Shown piece after piece: positions 1 through 7,718 of a DNA stretch of 11,250 nt. The first letter of the stretch is position 1, and each line of letters opens with the position of its first letter. The DNA comes from Ophiobolus disseminans. Taxonomy: Eukaryota > Ascomycota > Dothideomycetes > Pleosporales > Phaeosphaeriaceae. A model generated the notes under the pieces. That model was not told the origin of the DNA. It was given only the letters and a program-made list of their open reading frames with translations, and searched no databases. The translations under genes and the position numbers were made by a program. The stretch spans positions 499,777 to 511,026 of the forward strand of contig MU006243.1 of NCBI GenBank assembly GCA_010093685.1, in the 5' to 3' direction.

Positions 1-78
1 GGGCTAGTTTCCTAGTAAAGCAGATTACCTAATTACTTAGGGTCTACTCGGCAGGGACTATCCGCTAGGATACCACTC

Positions 79-230
79 TTTATTACCTCTAGAAGACTAG
101 ACTTTCTCCTAGGATAAAAGGATTTCGACAACCCTAACACGAATAGTATTACTTTAATTATAATACTACTTTATTATCTCTAAGAAGCAATAGACTTCCT
201 CTTAGGATAAAAGGATTTCGACAACCCTAT
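79..230. repeat. Two-copy imperfect tandem repeat, about 91-93 bp period
   Basis: A block beginning TTTATTA at 79 recurs at 170, and both copies end in the same stretch GGATTTCGACAACCCTA (ends near 137 and 230). The copies differ by substitutions and a 2-bp length change (offset 91 bp at the left, 93 bp at the right). That length change breaks any reading frame and argues against a coding repeat. Function unknown. Confidence 0.75.
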
Positions 231-283
231 TGCCTTTGTAGGCAATAATCGACTTATAGAGTACTAGAACCACTAGTCTCTTT

Positions 284-440
284 TGCGTCTTGTGCTTCCC
301 CTATAATAGGCTTAGCTGCGCTTGTCGATATACTGCGTCTTCCGCTTCCCCTGCAATAGGCTCAGCTGCGCTTGTCGATCTACTTCTGCGTCTTGCGCTT
401 CCCCTGCAATAGGCTTAGCGTCTACGCTAGTCGACTATAC
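284..440. repeat. Three-copy tandem repeat, about 50 bp unit
   Basis: Units begin at 284, 334 and 387, each starting TGCGTCTT and containing CGCTTCCCCTGCAATAGGC or a near copy, followed in the first two by AGCTGCGCTTGTCGAT. The third copy diverges after AGGCTTAGCG. It lies in RIP-mutated DNA and some differences between units are C/T in CpA context. Its role is unknown; it could be a minisatellite inside a decayed element. Confidence 0.8.
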
Positions 441-531
441 AACTACTACTCTAGTATGTAATAGTTGTCTTAGGCTCTGTTACCCTAGGTCTAACCCGGG
501 CTCATAACCTGTCAAGAGGAGGCGTGGATTG

Positions 532-555
532 TAGCCTGTATGTAGAAACAGGCTA
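532..555. repeat. Perfect 8-bp inverted repeat (hairpin)
   Basis: TAGCCTGT (532-539) is matched exactly by ACAGGCTA (548-555) across an 8-base loop. It lies 22 bases after the LTR-like start at 510 and may be part of a decayed LTR; this is inference. Confidence 0.5.
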
Positions 556-785
556 TTCCTCTTCTAGTAGGAGGCTACTATCACGTGCTGATAACGTAAT
601 AGCCGCAACGGAAGTAGGGTAAAGAGTAGAGAAGATACTAGTAATATAAAATATATATACTAGTTACAAGATTAATAGTTAGACATCGAGCTATAGAGAG
701 AGAGAAGAGAGTCTATATACATTGTAGAGTAGCTCTAGAAGGTTCTTTGCTTATAAATACAATCTAGTTCTAGAGCACTCTATAT

Positions 786-874
786 GCGTAATCCGATGTA
801 ATAGATTACGCGTACAGATAGATTGTACATCATGATGTGATGGATTACGCAATTATGATGTAATAGATTACGCG
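786..874. repeat. 18-bp motif in three direct copies
   Basis: GATGTAATAGATTACGCG occurs at 795-812 and 857-874, with a variant GATGTGATGGATTACGC at 834-850. The variant keeps TG where the others have TA, consistent with TG-to-TA change in the outer copies. GCGTAATC at 786-793 pairs with GATTACGC in the first copy, giving an 8-bp stem. This could be a protein-binding array in a decayed LTR or promoter; no function is assigned. Confidence 0.7.
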
Positions 875-1286
875 TTGCTACTATAGATAGTAACAGCCTA
901 ATAGGCATGATATATATAGCGTTTACAGCTATTACTAGATTAGGCAGGTTACGTGATCAGTCACGTGACATTTCCTAATAAGGAAATACCTTGTCGAAGC
1001 TTACATTCTTACAGTATTTAGTAAGGTTGCGTTTGCATCTCCGGCACTAGCTTGTCTACGTTGTCCTCCTGCAACAGCATTTAGATCGTAGACTTGTTAG
1101 TAAGAGAGCGGGTAGCTATTAGAGCTTCCCTGCTGCAAACGGGTGAGGTTTAAGGAGAGTATAAGGAGGGCTCCTCTAGCGCCTTTAGACTTAATCTCTA
1201 CTATTAGCCTTTAATACTGTTAACTATTAACTATTATTATTATTATCTCAAGCCTTTTATTTAATAGTATTATTATTATTAGCATT

Positions 1287-1790
1287 ATGTTATCTATAGT
1301 GCTTATTAACGTCGCTGCCCTCTCTAATAAGCCTATCCTAGAGTAGGTGTACAGCATCGCACCTTACCTTTAGGGCTAACCTGCGCTTGTAAGGTTTTGG
1401 TGCCAATCTTGCCTTGTTGCTATAACGTCTAGGGGCTCTAAGTTCCCTAAGAGCTCTCTTAAGGACTTTATTAAGTCTGTTATGCAAGGTAGTATCTGCT
1501 AGCGCAAGGGCAACTTTAGCGTCTGCAAGCTGTGTAGCGGCAGCTATAAGGGCTAGTGTAGAGAGGTAAGATCTAACTAGGCCCTACGCCGTAGCGACGC
1601 TAACACAATAGTTCCCTAATAGGTCCCTGCGCACTTTTGTCGTGCTATTAACATCTTCTAGTAGTTAATCGAGTCTGTGCACTACAAGACCAGTTAGCGC
1701 ATAACTAAGCTAGGTAACGACGTAGACAAGGACGTCGTCCTCGCCTAGCCTAAGATCTAGGCTTACTAGGTCCGCGCCTTCGACTACCTT
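1287..1790 (+). pseudogene. RIP-decayed Cys-rich coding fragment, cut by the Copia LTR
   Basis: I do not recognise the family. One frame from an ATG at 1287 reads about 168 codons to the Copia LTR at 1791. Every stop I read in it is TAG or TAA, with no TGA, as expected if CAG, CAA and TGG codons were mutated. Between the stops the translation looks protein-like. It has a CX2C pair (TGC 1401 and TGC 1410), another Cys near 1497, and a second CX2C pair (TGC 1524 and TGT 1533), suggesting a metal-binding or zinc-finger-like module. A basic, Ser-rich stretch lies between the pairs. The frame ends where the LTR begins, so the Copia element probably split it. Being RIP-mutated implies it was multicopy, or lay next to a repeat. 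It could equally be part of an unrecognised transposon. Confidence 0.45.
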
Positions 1791-2182
1791 TGTTAGATAT
1801 CAGGGGTGCTGTAAGGCTACTAACACTAAAAGAAATAGGAGGGGCTGGCATGTGATGGGTTAGACCCATGCAGGACCCACTAGTGGGTTTGAGAGCGGCG
1901 CAGTCACGCCTTACATGTCTTCATGCTGTATAAATATCGACTACGCAAGTTGAACACCGTTGATTCAACTTGTGCCTGCCTTTTGGCCGGGGCTGGTGCA
2001 TGTAGTCGTGCCTATTTCCTTTTTAAGGTTCAACCCCTTACATGGCACAAGCGCCTTGGCACACTAGTACTAGATCTAACACCTAGTTAAACTCCGCACT
2101 TAACTAGAGAACACTACAATAGAACATTATTATCAATTTATCTTATCTATTATTAGGTTTTAATACCTTATTAAATCTAATA
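1791..2182 (+). repeat. 5' LTR of Copia-like element, RIP-mutated and interrupted
   Basis: It starts TGTTAGATAT and ends AAATCTAATA, the mutated form of the TGTCAGAT...ATCTGACA ends still present in the sister LTR at 7719-7915. Without the nested insertion and its duplicated TGGCA it is about 195 bp, against 197 bp for the sister copy. In the first 60 aligned bases there are six differences: five are C-to-T in CpA or G-to-A in TpG, and one is CpG-to-TpG. The gag of a Copia-like element follows in the same orientation. Bases to its left (ACCTT) cannot be tested as a target duplication because the 3' end of the element is absent. Confidence 0.85.
1851..2042 (+). mobile_element. Solo LTR A (192 bp) nested in the Copia LTR, not RIP-mutated
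   Basis: The insert begins TGTGATGGGTT and ends AACCCCTTACA, imperfect inverted termini with TG...CA. It is flanked by a perfect 5-bp duplication TGGCA (1846-1850 and 2043-2047), the hallmark of retrotransposon integrase. It keeps CpA and TpG unlike its surroundings. A TATA-like TATAAATA lies at 1929-1936, followed by a 9-bp stem CAAGTTGAA/TTCAACTTG (1946-1954, 1964-1972), which suggests the U3/R region of an LTR in + orientation. No internal retrotransposon sequence remains, so it is a solo LTR left by LTR-LTR recombination. Its ends resemble LTR B at 4278. Confidence 0.88.
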
Positions 2183-2203
2183 ATTAAGAGTTTCACTGCC
2201 TTT

Positions 2204-2255
2204 ACTAAAGCTACCTACTAAAGCTACCTACTAAGGCTACCTACTAAGGCTACCT
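2204..2255 (+). repeat. 13-bp tandem repeat, four copies
   Basis: ACTAAAGCTACCT occurs at 2204 and 2217, and ACTAAGGCTACCT at 2230 and 2243, head to tail without gaps. It lies between the Copia 5' LTR and the gag ATG, in what would be the leader. The 13-bp period is not a multiple of three, which fits untranslated sequence. Confidence 0.85.
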
Positions 2256-2281
2256 AACAAAAGCTATTTAACAGCTACACT

Positions 2282-3443
2282 ATGTTGCTTATTAACTAAC
2301 GCGATGCAACTATTATCCTTAGCAACTAGTATAACTAGACTACCTAGCTTACTTAAGTCAAAGCGCGCTACGCTACCTACAACATCTAGGACAATGTAAA
2401 GGAAGAAGAACTAGTTCTATTCCTAATCAAGCTAGTTATGCTAGACCTACCTTAACTATCCTAGTATAGTGCTGCAGCTAGAGTCGAGGAGGCAACACGC
2501 CTATCTATGCTATCAATCTAAGGCTAGAAAGCCTGTAAGGAGGATATAGACTACTGCAAGACCCTTAGGTCCCTTACTAAGAGATATAAGCTTAATCTCT
2601 ACTAATATAATACTTAACAGAAGAGTATTCAGCATATCACCTAGCTAATCCAATTAACAGTTGCGCTCTACCTCTAATACACATGCTGCCTACTAGAACA
2701 GTCACTACGCTAGTAGCTTGCTAACCTTAAGCTTACTACTAGGGTTAATAACCGTCTAGAAAAGGAACGCACACGCGAACGCTACTACACTACCCTTAAG
2801 CCTATGCGCAACACATACAATTAGGATACATAGCTAGTAGAATATAATTAAGTATTATTAGATGCAATAGTGCATAGAGTGTCTAAGGTACATAATATTA
2901 ATAATATTACTAAAGACTTCCTACAGGCTGTAAACAAGGCAGCACCTATATAGGCTGCAACCTTCTAAGATACTAGAAGGTTTAATCCTCTTATAATAAG
3001 AAAGGAGATAATAAAACGCTTCTAGGAGTACATAAGCCTAAATTATCCGCTGAAACTAGTAAGTAAAAAGCAGGCATTTATTGCTGTAGCTAATAACTCC
3101 TTATTTCTCGCTAATAGTAGTGCAACTACCTAGGATAGCTAGAGGGACGCTTCTGCAGCTATAGAAAGTGCGCTATCTAAAACCTATAGAAGAACCTTTC
3201 GTAGAAGAAGGCAAGGAAATCAATCCTCCTCTTAATTAAGAAAAAGAACTGCTAAGAATAAAGCATCTTTAGGCAAGAAGTGCCTAGCATGTGACTAAGT
3301 CTATGATATTAAAGATTGCTAGTACATTAATAATAACTAAGCACTAGAGTAGTAGAAACTAAACACTACTATGCGCACTCTTGTTGCATACAAGCGTAAG
3401 CATAATTCTACTCTTTAAGAAGCACTACGAGGCACAAGCAGAA
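2282..3443 (+). pseudogene. Copia-like gag, RIP-killed and truncated by Gypsy insertion
   Basis: Gag forms the particle and binds the RNA of the retroelement. One frame from ATG 2282 stays aligned for about 387 codons. Its many stops are TAG or TAA only, at positions where Gln or Trp is expected, for example in a Copia-gag-like N-terminal stretch ending near 2400. A zinc knuckle of the CX2CX3HX4C Copia type lies at 3281-3319: TGC 3281, TGT 3290 and TGC 3317 are intact, but the His position at 3302 is TAT (Tyr), a CAT-to-TAT change in CpA context. I found no frameshift, so damage is nearly all point mutation. The frame is cut at 3443, where the Gypsy LTR begins; no Copia protease, integrase or reverse transcriptase is in the window. 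It cannot make a full protein. Confidence 0.8.
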
Positions 3444-4012
3444 TGTTACGGACACCTTATAGCAGATGTACTCGCGTCTAGGCAATAACAGTAATAAGGA
3501 ATCAGCCGCAGGTAAGCCACAGGGCCCGGGAAAGAATAACATAGGATGCCCCGCGCTTAGCGAGTCACGTGACCCGCTAGCGCGTACTGCCTGCAGTAGC
3601 GCGTTCTGCTAGCAGAACGCTAGAAGGATAGCAGAACAGCTCGACTTGTGGCAGAACGGAATACAGAACAAGACAAAGAATAGGACTATATAGCAGAGGA
3701 GGATCTCTTAGGTTATAGTTTCTCTTTGTAGTCAATCTTCTATAGATAGTTAGTGCAAGGTCTCTTTACCTAAATTGAATATCTATTACACTCTCGCAGT
3801 GTTAGTTAAAGCTTTGCAAGAACAACCTCTTATTGTCTGTCCTAAACTTACAGAAGCCCTACTATCAGCGCTACACCTTCTTGTTATCCTTCCGCCTACC
3901 TAAGGTTAAGAGCCTAGAACACCCGAACTCGTGTAAGACTAGATAAGCTAGGACCTTAGAGAAGTATAGAAGATCACCGTTAATAACACATTAACTACCC
4001 TTAAGTTCGAAA
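3444..4012 (+). repeat. Gypsy-like 5' LTR and untranslated leader, RIP-mutated
   Basis: TGTTACGGACACC at 3444 is a typical fungal Gypsy LTR start and falls exactly where the Copia gag frame breaks. The gag ATG follows at 4013. The end of the LTR is not certain: ATTACA ending at 3790 would give 347 bp, but the inverted termini match poorly, and no primer-binding site could be named. Five bases before the start (CAGAA, 3439-3443) would be the target duplication, but the 3' end is lost. It contains a cluster of palindromes (3558-3620) and a TATA-like ACTATATAGC near 3685, both consistent with a U3 promoter. Confidence 0.6.
3558..3620. promoter_or_regulatory. Palindrome cluster in the Gypsy LTR (E-box and 20-bp perfect palindrome)
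   Basis: A 22-bp near-perfect palindrome (one mismatched pair) at 3558-3579 is centred on CACGTG. A perfect 20-bp palindrome, GCGTTCTGCTAGCAGAACGC, fills 3601-3620. Between them 3581-3602 is a near-palindrome around CTGCAG. AGCAGAAC words recur up to about 3665. CACGTG matches the E-box bound by basic helix-loop-helix factors, and the same 10-bp GTCACGTGAC occurs at 960-969. A role as LTR enhancer sites is inference. Retention of perfect symmetry in RIP-mutated DNA is notable. Confidence 0.5.
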
Positions 4013-4277
4013 ATGACAACACTAGCAACCCTAAGGGCCACGGCTAGCAGCGCCGCGGCAGGGCCAACAACTAACCCCGCCTTATTGATTACTTAGCAGC
4101 AGGCACAAATTAAAGAACTCTAGGAAGCTATCCTGGCTATAAAGGCTTATATAGAGGCTAGCTAGGCTAAGCCCCGCCTTAAGATAGCACCCCCCGAGAA
4201 GTTTGATAGCGAACTAGGAAACCTTAAAACGTTCCTTACGGGCATGAAACTCTTCTGCAAATTCAACTATACAGCTA

Positions 4278-4576
4278 TGTAAGAGGTTAGACCTCTAATA
4301 TCCTCAGTGGAGTCACTTCGGTTCAATAGAAGAGCAGGGAACATCATGGAATGTCCTGAAGTGTCATAGAATGTCCTGGAATGTCACAGAATGTCCGGGA
4401 ACTAGCTAGAACAAGATATGTTCTTCTAACAGCTGACAAATGCTGATGTAAGTAGAAACTTCCAGAAGCCAGCAGTCTGCTATAAAGTCAGCCTGCTCTC
4501 TAGCTCTAGATAGACTCCATCGAATTCATCACGGTTAAACCTAGCCTTTCTGCAGTCTTCTGCCTGGCCCCTTACA
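4278..4576 (+). mobile_element. Solo LTR B (299 bp) inside Gypsy gag, not RIP-mutated
   Basis: The insert starts TGTAAGAGG and ends CCCCTTACA, good inverted termini, and is flanked by a perfect 5-bp duplication AGCTA (4273-4277 and 4577-4581). Removing it with one AGCTA restores the gag frame across the gap. It is rich in CpA and TpG, unlike the flanks. Inside are four GAATGTC-type repeats (about 4348-4397) and a TATA-like TATAAA at 4481-4486, consistent with a Copia-type LTR in + orientation. The termini resemble LTR A (shared GGTTAGACC near the start and CCCCTTACA end), so the two probably come from related families. Confidence 0.9.
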
Positions 4577-4716
4577 AGCTATTCCTAACAAACAAGACAA
4601 AATAATATTAGTAGGCATGCACATGAAGGGTAAAGCCGCTTAATAGTTCTAACTATATATTAAAAAACATCTAGCAGGAGGATACACTAAGGAAACCAAC
4701 AAGAACACATACAAAC

Positions 4717-4903
4717 TGATGGACTGTACAAAGGAGATAGCGCATGGAATAGTGGCAATGTGATGCATTGGGTGCTAGCTTGCTGCTATGTACGGGTGAG
4801 AGAATAGAGATGGACTGAATACACTGTGGGGGCTAGGCCCAAACAGGCTAGACTGCCCTAAGGGCACGTGATCTATGGAACGGGAACCTGAGGCTGTCGG
4901 ACA
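4717..4903. mobile_element. Solo LTR-like insertion C (187 bp) inside Gypsy gag, not RIP-mutated
   Basis: It begins TGATGGAC and ends GTCGGACA, with only TG...CA clearly inverted, and is flanked by a perfect 5-bp duplication CAAAC (4712-4716 and 4904-4908). Deleting it with one CAAAC rejoins the gag frame in phase. CpA and TpG are abundant inside and scarce outside, so it arrived after RIP. It has no TATA box I can see and contains CACGTG near 4866. Size, ends and duplication fit a small solo LTR of an unidentified family; a non-autonomous element is the alternative. Confidence 0.7.
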
Positions 4904-6490
4904 CAAACTATTTAAAAGTTAGAGCTTCTTTAAGAAATAGATAAACAGGATGTTTAGAGCAGTAGACGAGGCCGCCGCGGCTACCTACAAGATAAACTAG
5001 ATTAAGCAAGGAGAATTAGTTAAGAAGTACACAGCGGAGTTTAAACAACTCTAGGCCTTAGTAGGATAGAAGGACGAAGCCCTACTTGTTAATGCCTACT
5101 ACAACGGGTTGAAAGAATTTGTTAAGGATAAGCTAGTAAGGCAAGAACGTATCACCGAGCTTAGAGAGCTAATTAAGGCCGCTACGCGCATTGACGAACG
5201 TTTCTAAGAAAGATCCTTAGAAAAGAAGCTTAGAGGACGGCAAGTCCCCCTAGCAAACAAAAACCGCTTACAGCTAAGCTACAACAAGAACAGAGACGTT
5301 ATTATAAAGGCTAGAGTATCTAGAGAAAAGAACTAAGGCAAGAAGTCATAGAACAAGAAATCCTAAGGCAGGGATAAGCTTTCACTAGAAGAAAAGAAGC
5401 AGCGCTATAATACAGGCGCTTGCTTAAGGTGTAGAAAACAAGGCTACTTTGCTAAAGAATGCAAAAAAGAAAAAACTAACAGTAAGGGCACCGCTGTACA
5501 CACCGCTATAATAAGAACTGCAGCTAAGGAACGCCTTTTAGCGGAAGAAATCCTCCTTAGAATTATAAGAGGGTCCTGCTAGATCTGCAATAATTATAGC
5601 TACCTAGGACTAGACTGCGAACAACTCTATTACCTCACGGATACTAGAACGACTTATAAGACCGGGCTAGCTCTTATAAAAGCGGCTAAAGTACAGCACA
5701 GCATCTAGAACGAGGCCCTGCAACACAACTTCCTCTCGAATTAGCGAGATAGAATAGAGAGACTCCTAATACATCAAGAACGTCAGGTCGACCCTGAGTT
5801 CCTAGCTAACCTCGAAGAATTAGAGGGTAGCCAGACGGATAAGGAGGTCTCTACTCTCGACCTAACAGAGCTTAAGACCGCTAACTAGGAAGAAAACCCT
5901 CTAGTATCTATCGACGCTAGGGTATACCTCGGCCGACACCAAGCAGGCCTCTGAGGCTACTGCGGATTAGAGGTTCACTAAGAAGCGACCTGCATGCTTA
6001 GGGAACACCCTATCAAGATTAACGCCCTAGGAATAACACTACAACCTAGGCTAAGATGTACTAAAAAGCAAAGGAACTTGTAGTACAAATGCACGCAAGA
6101 CGACTGCAGCTACTACACAGTTACTAAACATTAGACAGGACAGTACCTATTAAAAATAGAAGAAATAGCTGACAGAAAAACTAGCTACATAGGCTACTTA
6201 GAAGTATACTTAGACCTAACCTGCGAACAGTACACATCCCTCGTAAGACACGAACTATTAGAATAGATAAGCTGTAATTAGAATAACGTTAGAATAGAAT
6301 GCGGCTTCTATTACTTCTAGAAACACGCCGCGACTATAGACCAAAAAGCGTTTACGCATAAATACCTCGACAAGAACGAGTGCAACAACTACCCCTGCAG
6401 GATCTACAACATAGAAGCAGTGGGAGTGTCTAAATAGACAAAAAACTAGGACGCTACTAGGGATAGGGTTCCCCTAGGCAAATAGCCTCT

Positions 6491-7718
6491 ATGCGAACCT
6501 AGAAAGTAGCAGCGACAAGCAGCTACTCCCTAAGATTACACGCAGACGCGACAATTAACAGCAAAACTCTTATAGCGCTTATTAACAGCGGAGCTAAGAA
6601 AATAGTTATCTTCTTGTATTAGATAATAAAGAGCAAAATAAAGTTCTAAAGCAAAGACTAACTATACCCTATAGTTATAATCGACGATTCCCTAATCTAG
6701 TATAGCGGAGGAATAATTAATCTTAAGACAGAGAAGGTCACGCTAAATGTTAACAGTATCACTAATGCGTTGCATATCGACATTATAAGACTAGAAGACC
6801 TAGACATAGTAATTAGTTTTGATTAGCTTAGGAAGCACAATCCCGCTATTAACTAGCGTAACTAAACGATACGCGGCAGAGGTTAAGCGACTAAGATAGC
6901 TAGCGTAAGACACCTATCTTCTAAACCCACGACACCTAAGGTAGGGCAGGTTAGAACAATATCCTCTTGTAAAATAGCAAGGATCTACAAAAAGAACCTA
7001 GCGGCAGTGCAGGTTCTATAGGTTAGATAAGCGGGCTCTAGTGCGGAGAAGCCGCAAGTTGTTATCCTAGACGAGTATAAGGAATTCTAGGACCTGTTTA
7101 AGAATTAGAAGGAACTTAAGACTCTTCTAGAGCACAAGGAATGGGATTACAAAATCCACCTTAAAGGACTACTTCTAAAAACTAAAGGACTACGGCCGAT
7201 GTCTCGAGAGCAGGAAATTAAACTAAGAAAGTTTATTAAGCTTAATATTAAAAGAGGATTTATCTGCCCTAGCAAAAGCCTAGTAGGCTCGCTAATCCTA
7301 TATGTCCTAAAACCTAACAGGGAATTACGCATGTGCGTAGACTTTAGAAGGATTAACAACGCTATAAGAAAGGACCGCTACCCGCTACTACTTATCTAGG
7401 AGCTTATAGACTAACTCTAAGGGGCTAAGTAGTTTACAAAATTCGATATCTAGAAAGAATTTTACCGAATTAGGATTGCAGAAGGCTACAAATAGAAAAC
7501 CGCTTTCCGAACTAGATATAGACTATTTGAGTTTATAGTTATGCCCTTTAGGCTCACTAATGCACTAGCAACCTTTTAGGCAGTAATTAACGCTACGTTA
7601 CACGAGTACTTAGACGTCTTTATAATAGTATACCTTAACGACGTGTTAGTCTACTTAAACAGTACACTAGAGGAACACGTCAGACACGTTAAGAAAGTAC
7701 TCCTTAAACTAAGAGAGT
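6491..7718 (+). pseudogene. Gypsy-like pol (protease and reverse transcriptase), RIP-killed, truncated
   Basis: This frame is -1 relative to gag and overlaps its end; an ATG at 6491 may begin it, or pol was reached by frameshifting. The aspartic protease motif (I-D-S/T-G) reads I-N-S-G at 6581-6592, with the catalytic Asp codon now AAC. The protease ends with a D-W-L-x-K-H-N-P-type motif around 6821-6850. Reverse transcriptase follows: an LRMCVDFRRIN block (7322-7356), a fingers/palm block at 7376-7580 with TAG/TAA replacing Gln/Trp, and the catalytic Y-x-D-D box at 7631-7642 reading Y-L-N-D, the first Asp codon again AAC. An open stretch 7199-7399 is merely a stop-free piece of this domain. 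Sequence stops at 7718 soon after the Y-x-D-D box; the RT end, RNase H and integrase are absent. Both Asp changes are TG-to-TA. Confidence 0.85.

Larger units (their letters stand above)
1..1286. other. RIP-mutated non-coding region with short repeats
   Basis: This stretch holds no supportable gene. It is rich in CTAG, TTAG and CTAA words and poor in CCA/TGG, the same composition as the RIP-mutated retroelements to its right, so it is probably repetitive DNA mutated in the same episode. Separately listed inside it are two long tandem repeats, a hairpin and a triplicated 18-bp motif. A short open frame near 322-507 has no coding character and overlaps the 50-bp tandem repeat. An LTR-like start (TGTCAAGAGG at 510) is visible, but I could not find its other end. 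Confidence 0.6.
4013..6540 (+). pseudogene. Gypsy-like gag with extra Cys-rich region, RIP-killed, split by two LTRs
   Basis: From ATG 4013 a single frame continues to about 6540 once the inserts 4278-4581 and 4717-4908 (each with one target-duplication copy) are set aside, about 677 codons. The retrotransposon gag domain comes first, with a PEKFD-type motif near 4196 and the end of the core near 5205. The CX2CX4HX4C zinc knuckle is at 5421-5462 (codon about 305), where the His codon is TAC (Tyr) at 5445. After it come roughly 370 further codons with many Cys and His (for instance 6085-6132 and 6380-6415), an unusually long spacer before the protease. In-frame stops are TAG or TAA except one TGA at 5952. 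I saw no frameshift. Gag would package element RNA; this copy is dead. Confidence 0.8.

Noticed and set aside
79..230. Minus-strand coding repeat of 31 codons
   Set aside because: The period is 93 bp at one end but 91 bp at the other, so the frame is not kept between copies.
322..507. Open frame of 61 codons on +
   Set aside because: It covers the 50-bp tandem repeat in RIP-mutated DNA, has no recognisable domain, and is open by chance.
4648..4908. AACTA as the target duplication of insertion C
   Set aside because: AACTA occurs at both sides, but the insert would then start with TATAT rather than TG. CAAAC gives TG...CA ends and restores the gag frame exactly.
7147..7359. Open frame of 70 codons on -
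   Set aside because: It is the antisense shadow of the Gypsy reverse transcriptase fragment on the + strand.
7199..7399. Open frame of 66 codons on + as a separate gene
   Set aside because: It is only a stop-free piece of the mutated pol frame, with typical reverse transcriptase motifs; it is bounded on the right by a TAG where Gln is expected.
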